Shown here one piece after another: positions 45,575-57,731 of a stretch of 64,000 nucleotides of DNA. The translations under genes and the position numbers were made by a program. The notes beneath the pieces are model-generated. The model did not search any database. It was not told the DNA's origin and saw nothing but the letters and a program-made list of their open reading frames with translations. Origin of the DNA: Antedon mediterranea (lineage: Eukaryota; Echinodermata; Crinoidea; Comatulida; Antedonidae); NCBI RefSeq assembly GCF_964355755.1, contig NC_092674.1:19301001-19365000 (forward strand). Reading direction: 5' to 3'. Position 1 is the first letter of the stretch. Each line of letters starts with the position of its first letter.

Positions 45575-46005
45575 ATTCTAAACCGCCCGATGACATACTG
45601 AAATTTAACATTCTCGGCGTTGTACGGCGGAACAGCACTAGTCCCTCAGTTGTACGCACGCGCACCAGAGATCAAATTGATACGCCCTCATCTTTCAGTA
45701 TTTTTATTCACGAAGCGGGATCTCTGAAGAGATACTTTTTTATATTATAAACATCACATTTCCTATACTGAAATTTAATTAAATAATTTCAAACGATAAG
45801 ATGAGGAAATCTGTGGAAAGAGTCGCTGTACAATCGAGTTTGAACAATGCCATGAAAGCCCCAGTGGTCTAATGGTTAGGACATATGCATATCAAGCAGA
45901 AGGTTCCGGGTTCGAGTCTCGGTTGGGGCGACTTTTTCTCATTCTCATATATTTCCTCATCTTATCGTTTTAAATTATTTAATTACATTTCAGTATATAT
46001 ATATA
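45575..46005. repeat. Rearranged copy of the tRNA-derived dispersed repeat
   Basis: The left part (45575-45750) is inverted, with CTAAACCGCCC and GCGGAACAGCACTAGTCC. The right part (45820-45990) is direct, with a tRNA-like core at 45858-45930 (box A TAATGGTTAGGAC, box B GGTTCCGGGTTCGAGTC). The head-to-head arrangement suggests insertion of one copy into or beside another. Confidence 0.75.
45858..45930 (+). repeat. tRNA-like core of the dispersed repeat
   Basis: Folds as a tRNA: acceptor GCCCCAG with TTGGGGC, D stem GTC/GAC, anticodon loop ATATCAA (ATC in the anticodon position), and T arm closing on GTTCGAG. It recurs at 61946-62017 and 62310-62381, always inside the larger repeat, so it is a SINE-type head and not a working tRNA gene. 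Confidence 0.7.
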
Positions 46006-46400
46006 TTTATATACAAATATAAATGCAAAATACACAATGGTATACAACAACAATGTTTACCATACGTATTAACGTTTTGTTTTCTCAATTTACATAATTG
46101 TTATTGACATTCTTGTTTGCACTAATATTTATTATTCCAACTGTGATTAACTATTTGCTATTCTACATGTATATGTTTTAACAAATACCATAATGACTAT
46201 TTAGTGGTTAAGCGTTCTAGTCTCCACCAGGTGACACTTTCCACACTAGAATAATTGATCCGATGTATATATTCTCCAATATTTTATTCAGTTTAAACTA
46301 ACTAAAAAACAAACATAAAAGGAATATATTAAATTCCTTATTCATCACTATCTTTAAAAATATTGATAATATAAATATTTCCTTAATATAAAAACTAAAG

Positions 46401-49400
46401 CTATATTATAACATTGTTTTCCTCAATGTGTGATTCTTCAAAGTCATCATCATCGATCTGAAGAAGCAGTGCCCCACTCTCTTGACGACAACAGTCTGTT
46501 TTAAGTTTCTTAAAAAAATCCACTGAAAACGAAACAATAAATTAATTTAATAAAAAGTACTCAAAAAACTATTTTTGTTATAATCAGTTGGCTAACTCTG
46601 GTGGTTTGATAGGCCTATATATCCATTGTAGACCTTCTATAAATACCTTACCAATTACGATCAGCATGATAGAAACATTCAGCATAATTAGAATAACGGG
46701 AGTTATCTTGTGTAGTAAACCAATGACGTCATCTATATTGACATTTTGATCCAAGTTAACGATCGCCCCAATGGATAGATTTACAACGATAAAGACAAGA
46801 GTCAACAATTGGAATCTCTGCTCTGACTTCTCTTTCATTGGTTGAAGGTACAAATGCAATACAATAAAGATGACAGTAAAAAACAAAGAGTATGACAAAC
46901 TTGAGGACACGTCATCTTTTAAGTTGGCAATGAGTGCCAACAGAGCTTTGTTGTACAGCTCAAATGATTCCCAAAACCAAAATTTGTGCTTGTATTGTCC
47001 ACAAAAGAACCTCACACCAATCATCCGTCCTTGATCCTGGTTTTCTTCATGCTGATCACAATGTACATTTAGACAGTATAGCATAAGAACTATGACCAAT
47101 GGGAAGCCAATGATGTATGTTAAAGAAATGTAAACAAGTGTTTTGTTGATTTGATATGTAGATCCATCATTTTGGTCCAGATCAATCGAGTAGTCTGACG
47201 TTAGTACTGTTTTACTAACATTACCATCTTCTGTAACGTTATATAAACGAATTGACCATGGTCCAACCGCCATGATGTCTGCACATATGTTTGCATATGT
47301 AAGGTAAAAAAGTAGCATTGACACAACGATACATTTGTCACGTGTGCGGCTCTCAGCTATTGCTACACCATGGCACTTATTCCACGTATAAAACATAAGG
47401 TAAAAGGTGGACATAGTGATTACTATGAAAACAGGTGTGGAAATAGCAACTTGAAGTGACGAATATGCATTCCAAGATTCAAATAAACATCTTGGGCTTA
47501 GCATACTAATATATCTTATGATGTCAAAATACTGAACTATTCTACCAGCATATTCATAGTTTTTAGGCCAGTGAATTTCAGTTACTTCTGACAGTATACC
47601 TAAAATCTGATAGAAGTTTATAGCAATTTTTAGATATGTCACAAATGAATCTAGTTTTGTTTTTTGGTGGTGGTCGGTACTCCTTTGTTGTAATCTCCAA
47701 ATGAGACAAATAACTCCAAACGTTACAAAAATAACACAAATGAATGTGATAACAGTCAGGAGAGGGCCTTGGCATTTGTGACATTCGTTAAATAACTGAT
47801 AATATCCTTTTGAACATGCTGCACAAAGCCAACCAGTGTATCCTTTAGCACAAGTGTCATTCAATTCCAATCCAATGCTACAACTCTTTTTTCGTAGTGG
47901 ACACAGATGTATTTGTGGTAATGGACCTTTGTATACAGCATTTTTTAGTTGGTTTGGATCGTCAAGGGGAAAATTGTTGTTTTGTAAATTAATTATAAAT
48001 GCGTTGTACGCCGATAAACAAGAGCTTTTGTTTTGTTCTTCATCTACAATACAATCACAAGTGAAATCCCAGGACCACCAGTATCCCCGTGTTATATTTT
48101 GATACCCTCCTTCACACGTAACACCCATCGGGCAAGGCATGCATGGACCAAACCGATCAGTTCTATGGAACTTGTCAAGGCAATAACAAGCATTTAGATT
48201 AGCAAAGGTACTGGTATCGGTTCCAGATGGACACGTCTGGCAATCCGCGATGGACGCCGCTCCTGCATTATTTGAAAAACTTCCAATAGGACATTTTTGA
48301 CAGGTCTCGTTATAATCAATCCTTTCAATAACTCCGAGTTTATCTTGATAGAAGCCACCTGCAACGATGAGATAAAATGTTTGCTAAAAACAATTTAGAT
48401 AAAATCGTTTATGTATAAAGATTATTTGCTATGTGATCAAATTAAGTAAACTGAAAACAATTTAGATAAAATCGTTTATGTATAAAGATTATTTGCTATG
48501 TGATCAAATTTATTTAACTGAAAACAATTTAATGTCATTAAAAATATTGGACATAAAATAATTGAAATAATTAATAAATACCATCAACTACCTGGAGGGC
48601 ACTTTGTACATGGTTTATAATTTAGGTTTGACAATAGTTTGTATGTCCCCTTTTTGCATAGACTGCACGTTCCCGTTTCTGAATTACATGCCAAACCACT
48701 ACCTCTATCAATATAATGTAATATGTCTCCAACAATGTTTATATTGATTTCTGTATTATCAGTAACACAAATACTAGTAAAAAATAAATTATAATAACAA
48801 TAACTTTTGAACATTGAATTATTGTCTTAGTATAAAACATAGGTACTATAACTGATAAGATGCAAAAGTTCGCAGTTAATTGTCTAAATTTCTATCTCAT
48901 CAGGATGAGCCCAACGCACGTGGAGCGTATAAACTATATAAGAGAGAATTCACATGCACGGCGTACATCTGGCGTATGTATTGCGCAGCATACGCCTTTA
49001 TATAACTAAGCAGTAGTTTTATTACGCAACTCACTGCACCACGTCCTTGGCGTTATTAACGACAGCTACATACTCTATCTTAACGTACGCTACTAACTAC
49101 AGCAAATCTTGAATAAATTAAAGCTTATTTCAAGATATTCATCAATTACTTCATGTTTTTTACTGTTGTATTGTAAATGTTATTGCTATATAAAAACTAT
49201 TTAGCTGCTCTCTGTTCTTCGACCTGAAAGCGCATGTTTAGGGTGAAATAAAAGTAAATAATGGCTAAAATTAGATTGACTTTTGGGAAAGAATTGAACT
49301 CAGGAATTGGAAATCTAGCAATATCAAATAAAGATGGGCGTATTTCAAGAAATTAAAAAACCAAAAGACGGCCATCATTCATTTTTATTCATTTATTTTA

Positions 49401-52400
49401 TTTTACAATGCAGTTAAGTTTAGTCATTAAAGGGGTTGAACTTTGGCGTGAAATACCTAATACACGTAAGTTACATAGGAATCCTATAACTTTTAAAATA
49501 AAATACAAACATAAATTACTTTTGCAAAACTCTGGTTAAAACAGGTATTTTGTTGTTTGTTTATGTCTCCTTTTTTAATGATTAAAACTGAACAATTACA
49601 TTTTATTCTCCTTTTCTTTGTTAAAAATAAAAACAAAAATTGTTTGCATTTTCTTTAAAGTCACATTTTGTTTGCCTATGCCCTTGTGCTTCTTTTCATG
49701 TTTCTATTTATATATATACTGTTTTGTAACAGGTGGTTTCTACTTATAAGCTGTGATACCCCCTTTCTATTCTTTTGTTTTGTACTGATTATTTATGTAT
49801 GTTTATGTTTTGTGAAAGGAAACCAACAAACAAATAACTTAATTAGTAAACAGAATTATATTAGGTGGTTAAAATCAGTACCGAAAGTACGAATTCACTT
49901 TATATACCTTCTAATACAAATTCTAGAAGTTACGTGCGATTAACCGAATTTTGCCCTTACGTAAATTTATATATAGATAAAACCTGTGAACATATAAACA
50001 ATGTGTAACTTATTGTTTTGAGGCGATGGGCTATCCAATAATACTTGTCTTAGAAAGGAGATAAAATCATAATTTCCCAAACATAATTAACAATAGTTTC
50101 AATTACAATAAGTATCATGTTCTTGTTGTCGATGTGTGTAAATGAAACAATAGTAATTCAAATATTTAATTCTGAGAAAAATGTGTTTACGTTTTTATAT
50201 GTTTTTCAATACCATTCGGAAGTGATTGTAGTCCACCGCAGTTCAGATATCTAAATAAAGATAAGGTTGTATTAAGTGCATGCGAGTTCATTGACATAAT
50301 GAAAAATGATGATACTAATAGTTTTGGATAATGAACAATACAGTTATGAAATAATGATAGTTTGTTTCTATATATAAATTATGGTTACTTCCGACATAGG
50401 CGAGGACAATGGAATAACTTCGGTATAAATCTCCGCCTTGGATACCTACCTTATCTATCTTAGATGTACCGCGAAACGTAGTTTTGATAACATTAGTTTT
50501 CAGTACTACGCTATTGTTCCATTTTTGTCTTTTACAACGACACAATTTAGCTTTACCTATCGAAGTTTGTGGATATCACAGGGTTATTTTTACACACGCG
50601 CGCTGTTGTTCAACTGGCTTCCGGAAAAATGGCCGTTGGTGGCGACATTCAATATTAAATACAAATATTTTATTAGTGGTCTGCAATTTATTGTTTTAGA
50701 TATTCAACTATCAATTATAAAGGCCTTTACTTTACGTGAAATACAATTTGTTTTAGTAATTTAACTAAATATTTATGCTATTTATTAATCATTTCATCAA
50801 ATTTACGTGCGATTCAATGTTACTATAGCAGGCTAATTGAACTAATTATTTATACTATTTATTAATCATTTAATCAAATTTAGGTGCGATTCAATGTTAC
50901 TAGAGGTCTGGTAGGCATACCAGGGAAACACCTTTACTGTTTATATTATCGATTATTTCTGTTGCTTGCTCTATTTATAATTATAAATTTAAAACTGTGT
51001 CTACTACGACCGATATAATTAGGCTACGAAAGTTGTTCATGAAACATCACAAAATAAACATACATATACTCATCAGTCATATGCATAGGTGTCACCCGGG
51101 CTTCAATTTCCCGAGGCGTTGGTCATTTTTTTTAGGACTATTCGGATACACCCACTATAGGGTGCGCGAGCGAAGCGAGCAAACCCTCTAGTATTTTTCA
51201 TTTTTCAACATACATTGTTCCATTTTCTGTCATATGTGAAAAAGCATTTTCCCCAATCTTCTCTAATTTATTGTCAAATAGATATCTGAAAAAAAAAACT
51301 TTAATTAGTTTAAAATATCTTTGTTTCGGTTAGGTTTTTTATTATTAAAATGTGCATAACACAGATCAAAAATTTATTATTTTACTTATTTTAAAATAGT
51401 AAAAAATCTCACATGTATTTCAGCGTTTTACCATTGGTTTTTAATGTTTGATACGTAATGTTAGTAATTCCATTCCCATAAAGGAAGCTGAAGAAAAAAT
51501 AATTAACACATTATAAAATAAATAAATAAAATAAATAGGCCTACACAATTGTAAACGACGATAACGAAAATGAATGACTTTATCGTTTAATTAAGTTCAA
51601 TGGCGTCATCATCATCATCGTCATGATATGTACAGTAAAAGTCCTAACAATTAGAAAATGTTTTGCTCGTTTTACGTAAAAATAGCATTTATTATTCTTA
51701 AAATGTTCAAGTGGTGAAATTTCAACGTTCAATCTCGTTTGCTTTAAAACATATAAAGGCTGCATGCAGTATATAACACTTTCTGTTAATCAAAAACAAA
51801 ACCACGGATATCTTTGTTGTCTAATAGTGTTGCAAGTTATTTAACGTGCACTATTATGTACACGGGACCAATATTGTAATTAACTTACAGAAACTGAAGA
51901 TTAGTTCCAATAAATGCCCCTTCTTGTATAGAGGTAATGTTGTTTCCCATAAGCATTCTGAAAAATAATATTATAGATTAAGTATTGTTTTAGATGGCTT
52001 TGAAGACTAAAACTTGATTTTTTAAATGAAACTTTTAAAGGACCTATAACTTGTTTAGATTATGGTTCATGGGCAAGACATGCACATGTTTTAAATCCAT
52101 ATCTGAGAAGACGTTTTCCACCATCAGTATTTTGGTGAAGGAGTCATGTGCCTCCGACATTGTCGCTATGTCTTTCTTATCCGTTCGACAATCGAGTCGA
52201 CTGGACTTGATCTTTAAGTTTATACTTACAGCTTATCAAGGGATGCCATATCAGAAAAGATATTTTTGGAAATGTGCTGAATATTATTTTCGTGTAATAG
52301 TATGTTCGTAACTGTAGGTATCCGGTCGTCTTCTAAAGATGTCAGATTGTTCCAGCTTAAATCTCTAAAAGAGACACAGTCGTAAGTTGGCCTCTGTACA

Positions 52401-53949
52401 AAATAATGTATTACCTATAATACGTAACTACTGTATGGGGTAATTATTGTCACAATACTGACAAAAAGTGACACATTTAGACTTAGATCCAGAGAGAACA
52501 GGTAAACAATTACCGGTACATTACAAATAATATTAAACTGGTGGTGGTGTTTTTTCAACCTTTCAATATAAAACTATCGGTATGATTGATTAAAATCCTC
52601 ACAGAGTACTTTTATCAGAACTGCAAATTGATTCTCAATTTATATTTAATTAAGATACTTATTCTTGACCTATAAGTAATGTATTTGTAAAAAGTATGGA
52701 AGAGGAACGTACAATTACGAAGAGGGCGTGAAATAGTTAATCACGGACTTTTTTTGTTAGTTGATGAATTCTGTAGAAGCAATTGCTTTCGATGCTATAA
52801 TGTACTAAATACTAATGTTAAATTATTTCGCCTTAATCTTTTAAACTAAACTAAAATGTTGGGTGATATATCAACTTAACGGATAATATCTGTGACAATG
52901 ACATTCACACAGATTTGTTCATCTTAGTCGTTTTAAAATGAGTTAATTTACCGAATGGTTCAGAGTTTTTCTATGCCTATAGTCCTAAATTTATATCAGG
53001 TAAATAAAATGGGTCATTTTTAAAATACGGTACTATCAATATTGTATGTAACAAATAAATAATGTGTACGTACAGTACAAGTTACTATGCTTTAGGCTAC
53101 AAGATCAAAGGTACGAGGTACCAGGTTTGTAATTTTGTTTTTATTTACCACAATATTCCACATTGAATATTATTTAATATGGTATTGCATGTACTACCAC
53201 CAGTCAAGATTATAAGTTACCAACAAAGGAGTAAGAACATAAACACTCACAGTATATAACCTATTTGTAAGTTAATAATGTTTGGTAGTTCCGTAAGTTT
53301 GTTGTTCGAAAGCTGTCTACATAAAGTATTTATTAAAGAGAAATAAGAATCATTTAATGTACTGTAATAATGAATTTTCATTCATTTACGATATTATAAT
53401 CATTATAATGAATAATAATTGTTAATCAGATTTAAATAATGATATCTATAACAAATTCTGGTTTACAGGAGTATACTAAATATGTATTATTGTAGAGAAG
53501 TGAGACAATAGAACTACAAAACTGTATAAAAAATCTTTTTTTTTCTTTTGCATTACTGTTTATATACTATACAAATGAAATGCTTTTATAAGACTGTTGT
53601 AGCATTGTTTTACGCATACACAAAACTCACAGTTTATGGACATAGTACACAGCAACAAAGGCATCTTTATCTATAAATCGGATTTTGTTTTCTGCAAGTG
53701 AGCTGGAAAAAATATATGAATAACTTGTAAGACTACTTTGCATGGAATAACCAACATTAGTTACTATCGATAGTAAATTAGGCCTAATTTCATTTACAAA
53801 AGAGCAATATTAACCAATCTGACAAAAGCTAATTCATAGTTCGATGGTTAGCTGAACAGTAAGGAAACAAAAATGCTTACATCTCTATAAAATATTCGCC
53901 TTGAAAAGCTCTTGCTGGTATGCTCTGCAAACTGTTTCCATTTAAATAT
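46401..53949 (-). CDS. Receptor gene 2: LRR, Cys-rich, multi-pass membrane protein (3' part; 5' exons beyond window)
   Basis: Paralogue of gene 1 on the other strand. Visible exons in coding order: 53949-53881, 53702-53631, 53316-53251, 52364-52230, 51957-51889, 51487-51413, 51285-51214, 50250-50191, 48773-48592, 48358-46652, 46522-46401. All join in phase (LRR exons in phase 2, the last two junctions in phase 1) and no stop was found. It encodes seven to eight LRRs, the GCC2/GCC3-like Cys-rich region, about eight helices and the acidic tail. The LRRNT and first LRR exons, which in gene 1 lie before the 22.3-kb point, should be to the right of 64000. It looks intact where gene 1 is broken. 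Confidence 0.87.
46584..48358 (-). CDS. Receptor gene 2 large exon: Cys-rich repeats and membrane helices
   Basis: Open from the acceptor at 48358 (TCGTTGCAG) to a stop at 46584. Cys-rich units come first (TCQKCPIGSFSNNAG, CQTCPSGTDTST, CMPCPMGVTC), then GYTGWLCAACSKGYYQLF, then the helices (LLTVITFICVIFVTFGVIC, VFIVITMSTFYLMFY, and so on). The donor at 46651 (G|GTAAGG) leads to the tail exon at 46522; if it is not used, the frame adds a short tail (EGLQWIYRPIKPPELAN) and stops. Gene 1 has the same choice. Confidence 0.9.
48386..48520. repeat. 67-bp tandem duplication in a gene 2 intron
   Basis: Two units carry AACAATTTAGATAAAATCGT and ATGTATAAAGATTATTTGCT (48388 and 48456). Gene 1 has one unit-like stretch only (31590-31630), so the duplication came after the arms separated. 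Confidence 0.85.
48774..53880 (-). other. Remaining receptor gene 2 introns without recognised content
   Basis: 48774-50190, 51488-51888 and 52365-53250 match the gene 1 introns and hold no further feature. 52365-53250 contains the empty TTAA site at about 52537-52540, which is filled by the 3.3-kb transposon in gene 1. Confidence 0.5.
50191..53949 (-). CDS. Receptor gene 2 LRR exons
   Basis: Eight exons with T-rich acceptors and GTAAG, GTGAG or GTATG donors, all phase 2. They encode YLNGNSLQSIPARAFQG, SLAENKIRFIDKDAFV, QLSNNKLTELPNIINL, a 135-nt double repeat (DLSWNNLTSLEDDR and ILLHENNIQHISKNIF), then MLMGNNITSIQEGAF, FLYGNGITNITYQTL, YLFDNKLEKIGENAF and YLNCGGLQSLPNGIEKHI. The 135-nt exon keeps the two bases that gene 1 has lost. 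Confidence 0.87.
50375..51193. mobile_element. Insertion private to gene 2, unclassified
   Basis: The matching gene 1 intron (29855-29995) is 141 bp; here it is 963 bp, and both intron ends match gene 1. The extra 0.8 kb includes a 60-bp tandem duplication (ATTTATTAATCATTT, near 50775 and 50855). It ends with a GC-rich segment (GGTGCGCGAGCGAAGCGAGC, then CCCTCTAG), possibly a small element bounded by CTAGAGG / CCTCTAG (50899-51191). Confidence 0.6.
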
Positions 53950-54574
53950 CTAGGACAACATTATTACAAAAGTTGTTATAGAATTTAAAAACCGTAACTG
54001 TCGAATTATCATAAACACATTTGAAGTGAAAATGCATGCAAAACTTAGAAAGAACATGGACAGTGATTTATGTTTTTCAGTAAAGTAAACACTATTATGC
54101 ATACTTTTGCAAAAATGTCATAAATATGCACACAACTCGATTGCCTTTCAAAGAACAACATTTACTACTTTATTACAACGATAAAATGACAAAAATTTAA
54201 ATTAAATTAAATGCAAATACAAATATTTAATAAATTAATTATGGTAAAGAGACAAATAAAATGTTTTTAAATTTTTCTTTAAAATATTTAAATAGTCTAT
54301 TCCACAAATGCGGACCTGCTACAGTGATAACTAATTTACCTTTCTGAGTCTAAGAAAAGGAACATCAACATAAATTATATACTTCCTAAGTTGTAATTAT
54401 GGGTTGTTACAGTATCAACATCTTTGAACATCAAGCTTAGAAGCAGAGAGTTGGTTTTGATAATAATTAGACATAAATATTGCTATTTGGACCTTGTTTA
54501 GAGCATGTAGATTTAATATTTTAAGTTTAAATAAAAAATCAGATGGTTTTTGGAATGGAGATAGTGTAATTATT

Positions 54575-55375
54575 CTATTCTATTCTTATTTATGTTTGAC
54601 GAGTAGTAGCAACAAATAATGTTGCAGTAAATATGTAAATATGGGTTATAAAGGGTAAACAAAGTACATTAAGGAAAAATGCTTAACCTTATTTATTATT
54701 CAATTCAATTCAATTCAATTCAATTTCAATTCAATTTCTTTATTGCTGCAAATGCCATCAAGGGCTAATATCCGCTTAAACATCCTACATCATACAAACA
54801 TAATAATACACATTAAAATTTAAACACATACAAATTATAGTAATTACTACTGTAGTAGTCGTTATTATTTTAATTATTATTTTATTGTTATTATGATTAT
54901 TGTTATTATTAATCCAATTGCTTTTGATATTTTTTTTAGAAATATAATTATTTTGACTGGGCCATTTCAAATTATCTTGAATAAAAACACATAAGAATAG
55001 TGTTTCAACTTTACGTTCAACAATTCGGTCATTGAGCAGAAGATCCAAAATAATTGGATTTAATAACATTTTAATAAAAAAAATAGAAAAAATCCAAATA
55101 AAAATATTGGTAAACATATAATCTTGAGTACATCAATTTTAGAGAATACTGAAATCAAAGAAATCGGTCTATAATTAGCGAATTGGTCTTGGTCTCCCTT
55201 CTTAAGATAACTTTGGCTATTTTAATAAGATTTGGATTTGAACTATACCAGATAAAAAAAAGCATTAATAGCATGCATGTAAATTATGTTTATTAAAAAT
55301 TACAGAAATTAACTTTTCTCTATTTTCTAATATTTCTCTACTTTACCAACTTTACGAAATTGCTTCCTGTCCTGT
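54575..55375 (-). mobile_element. LINE remnant with pentanucleotide tail
   Basis: On the minus strand, 55240-55130 gives the YRPISLLSVFS-type RT signature, and 55040-54950 gives ERKVETLFLCVFIQDNLKW. The 3' end (54770-54690) reads CAATAAAGAAATTG followed by GAATT repeats, a tail known from L2/CR1-related LINEs. Stops and truncation show it is dead. The Academ-like element begins directly beside it. Confidence 0.8.
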
Positions 55376-55379
55376 TTAG

Positions 55380-55584
55380 TTCAGGAGCTTAATATGTCGA
55401 AAAAAGGCACTTGTAGGCTTTTGATGTTAACAAGAAAAACTTTAGTGCCATTTTTATCGACCATGGCAAGTGGCAAATATGATTAAAAGTGGTATCATTA
55501 GAAAGATAATCATGCACTGATCATGTATTTCCATTACACCCATATCCAAAAATGCATAGCAACAGAGATAATCGCAAATTACAT
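55380..55584 (+). repeat. Left terminal inverted repeat
   Basis: Pairs with 61443-61715 with several gaps; the right arm has about 70 extra bases. The best-kept blocks are AAGAAAAACTTTAGTGCCAT and ATGGCAAGTGG. Confidence 0.78.
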
Positions 55585-56195
55585 ATGTCATGTGATCAAA
55601 ATGAGGTCAAAGGTCAAATTTCGGAAACTTATAAATACCATTGTGTTTGGTATCGCCGGTTTTCTTTTTATACTACGTTCATCAGACCATTTTCTAGAAA
55701 TTTTAAATTTTGTCTATAAATAATATAGCTAACACCTTATTTCAAGTTAAAAATAAGTGAGTTTATTATTGTAACGATGTTTTAAAGCCCTAGGACCTAC
55801 GTTTTTTCGCAAACTACATTACTGTATATGTCAAAATAAATACTATATGATCATATTTCGTTAACTTTTTTCGTGTTTAGACTGTTAAAAATGTGAAAAA
55901 TAAGAAATGACCTGGTTTAATGTTTTTAAAGTTATATATATATACATTATTTTTACAAAACGACAATTGCAGGTCTTGGGGCTTTAACTAAAATGAATAC
56001 TTTTTATATTTGTTTTGTAAACATACAAAATGACTATCAGATGTATTGTATAAATGAAGCCTACAGTATGTCACCATGTATAGTACTTCAGTGGATATAT
56101 AAAATATACCAAGATAATAACATTTCCATATCTGACGTGACCATTGTCCAAACTGACATTCAATATTGTGTATTGGGTACACTTAGCTAACCTGA

Positions 56196-57731
56196 TCAAA
56201 GTTCAAAATCGCTTTCTTCTGAATCAGAGGCGGTAGATGGTTGAGTGTTTTCACATATTTCCTCTGATGCCTCACACATGCACATTTCAGTGCAAACAAC
56301 ATTTGCTCGTTTGCAGGAGCAGCGTGCGATTGAACATCTGTTTTTGGAACACTTGCACCTGACAAGTTCGAGGACAGCTTTTGGTGCAGGTGGAAGCTCA
56401 GTTACAACAGGACGGTATGTTTTGTCGTCAATTGTCCATCCACAGTTTGATGGACCTGGTAGTTGTGGCTTTGCTATTCTGTCATGATTCCACACCATCG
56501 CCTGATAATGAGCACGCTTAATGTGCTGTTCGAGTGCGCCTTTTGTTGGTGGCAATTTTTCGGATTCTGCGAACGACTTTTTAAACATTTGCCATCGGAC
56601 TGATGAGATTTCATTCATATTAGTACCTGGTACATAACACTGGCAAACAAATGTTTCTAATGTTCTCTTCATTTCAGAAGAAACTGTGTCTGTGGTGCCC
56701 AGTTGTGCGAATACTGATTGTACGTTATCACATGACTTTTTTAGATGTCTCCACCATCTTGTTTTTCCTTTTCCAGCAAAACGACCAGTTGTGTCACAAC
56801 CGGTAAATGCGTGGAAGCCTGGCAGAGCAGCAGCTAGTTTGTCATCTATTGCTTCATAGATTGGTCTTAGAGGTATAGTGCGCCTCTTGTTGCCAACACC
56901 TGTAATGAATGAAGGATTCTGTCCTAAGTCGGGATATCGTCTTAATGCAAGCAACATAACATCGGTATCTGGTGACATTATTTTGACCTCTTTATGTAAA
57001 CTGGCCACATAGAGGGCATTAAGTATTAGTAATGTGTCTGCCTCTTCTTGTGTGCTTGAAAGATTATCAACATCGCCCTTGTTAGAAATAGCTCCTTGTT
57101 GTGTTGATACAATTACTTCTGTGTTATGTGATTCAAAGTGTGATATAATTGTGTTTGCTAAATAGTAGGTCAAACTAGCCTTTGTCATGTTTTGTGCTAT
57201 GAATTGCTTGAACGTTGTCCGAATTGGTGTGGCATCGGTACATATATGTGATTTATCCACGCCAGTTTTTGTATTTGTCATTCGCCTATTTCGGGTTTGT
57301 TGCTTCAGTGAAATTGGTATACCATAGTGGTCAAATACCATGTGAACAGACTGGTGACTTTGTACATATTTGGTTAACCATTGATTAATTTTGTTAGCTA
57401 AAATTTTGCATGACGTCGTGTCAGTTGATCCAAGTTGTTGAACAAATGCCATACCATCAATAACCAGAGCTTGTTGGCGTGGTACAAATGTGTCCATTTG
57501 GTTTTCATTATTGACAGTAGAATCTTCCAACTCTTCCATAAGCTTGTACTTATCGTTACAAGGTAACAGTGTACCATCATCTGCAAACAATGAACGAGCT
57601 ACATTTGAAAATTCATACTGACCAACTGCGCTTTCAATATCAATTTCTGGACGTGACCTTGCAACAATTGCCATAGGGGCAAAAAGCGATCGATTCTCTT
57701 TCAATTCAAATGATTGTTGTGCAAATTTCAC
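56196..57731 (-). CDS. Largest intact frame: XPG/FEN1-like PIN nuclease core and Cys-rich C-terminus (511 aa)
   Basis: Residues of about 80-330 hold the acidic motifs of a PIN/FEN-type nuclease: V-I-D-G, E-E-A-D-T, S-P-D-T-D-V, and G-C-D-T-T-G in GFHAFTGCDTTGRF. Residues of about 455-490 hold a C-x-C, C-x4-C, C-x-C series like half of a tesmin/TSO1 CXC domain, followed by an acidic end. The frame goes on upstream without an ATG and is stopped at 57756 by TGA, so the Met at 57731 is probably not the true start. The family occurs in many copies in echinoderms and cnidarians, mostly annotated as uncharacterised (recalled, not searched). Confidence 0.72.
   Translation of the reverse strand: MKFAQQSFELKENRSLFAPMAIVARSRPEIDIESAVGQYEFSNVARSLFADDGTLLPCNDKYKLMEELEDSTVNNENQMDTFVPRQQALVIDGMAFVQQLGSTDTTSCKILANKINQWLTKYVQSHQSVHMVFDHYGIPISLKQQTRNRRMTNTKTGVDKSHICTDATPIRTTFKQFIAQNMTKASLTYYLANTIISHFESHNTEVIVSTQQGAISNKGDVDNLSSTQEEADTLLILNALYVASLHKEVKIMSPDTDVMLLALRRYPDLGQNPSFITGVGNKRRTIPLRPIYEAIDDKLAAALPGFHAFTGCDTTGRFAGKGKTRWWRHLKKSCDNVQSVFAQLGTTDTVSSEMKRTLETFVCQCYVPGTNMNEISSVRWQMFKKSFAESEKLPPTKGALEQHIKRAHYQAMVWNHDRIAKPQLPGPSNCGWTIDDKTYRPVVTELPPAPKAVLELVRCKCSKNRCSIARCSCKRANVVCTEMCMCEASEEICENTQPSTASDSEESDFEL

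Noticed and set aside
45858-45930. Possible functional tRNA gene
   Set aside because: The cloverleaf is complete, but the same core lies inside a larger dispersed repeat several times and has an unusual anticodon (ATC).
50438-50764. 108-aa frame in the gene 2 intron insertion
   Set aside because: No motif or splice support; absent from the matching gene 1 intron.
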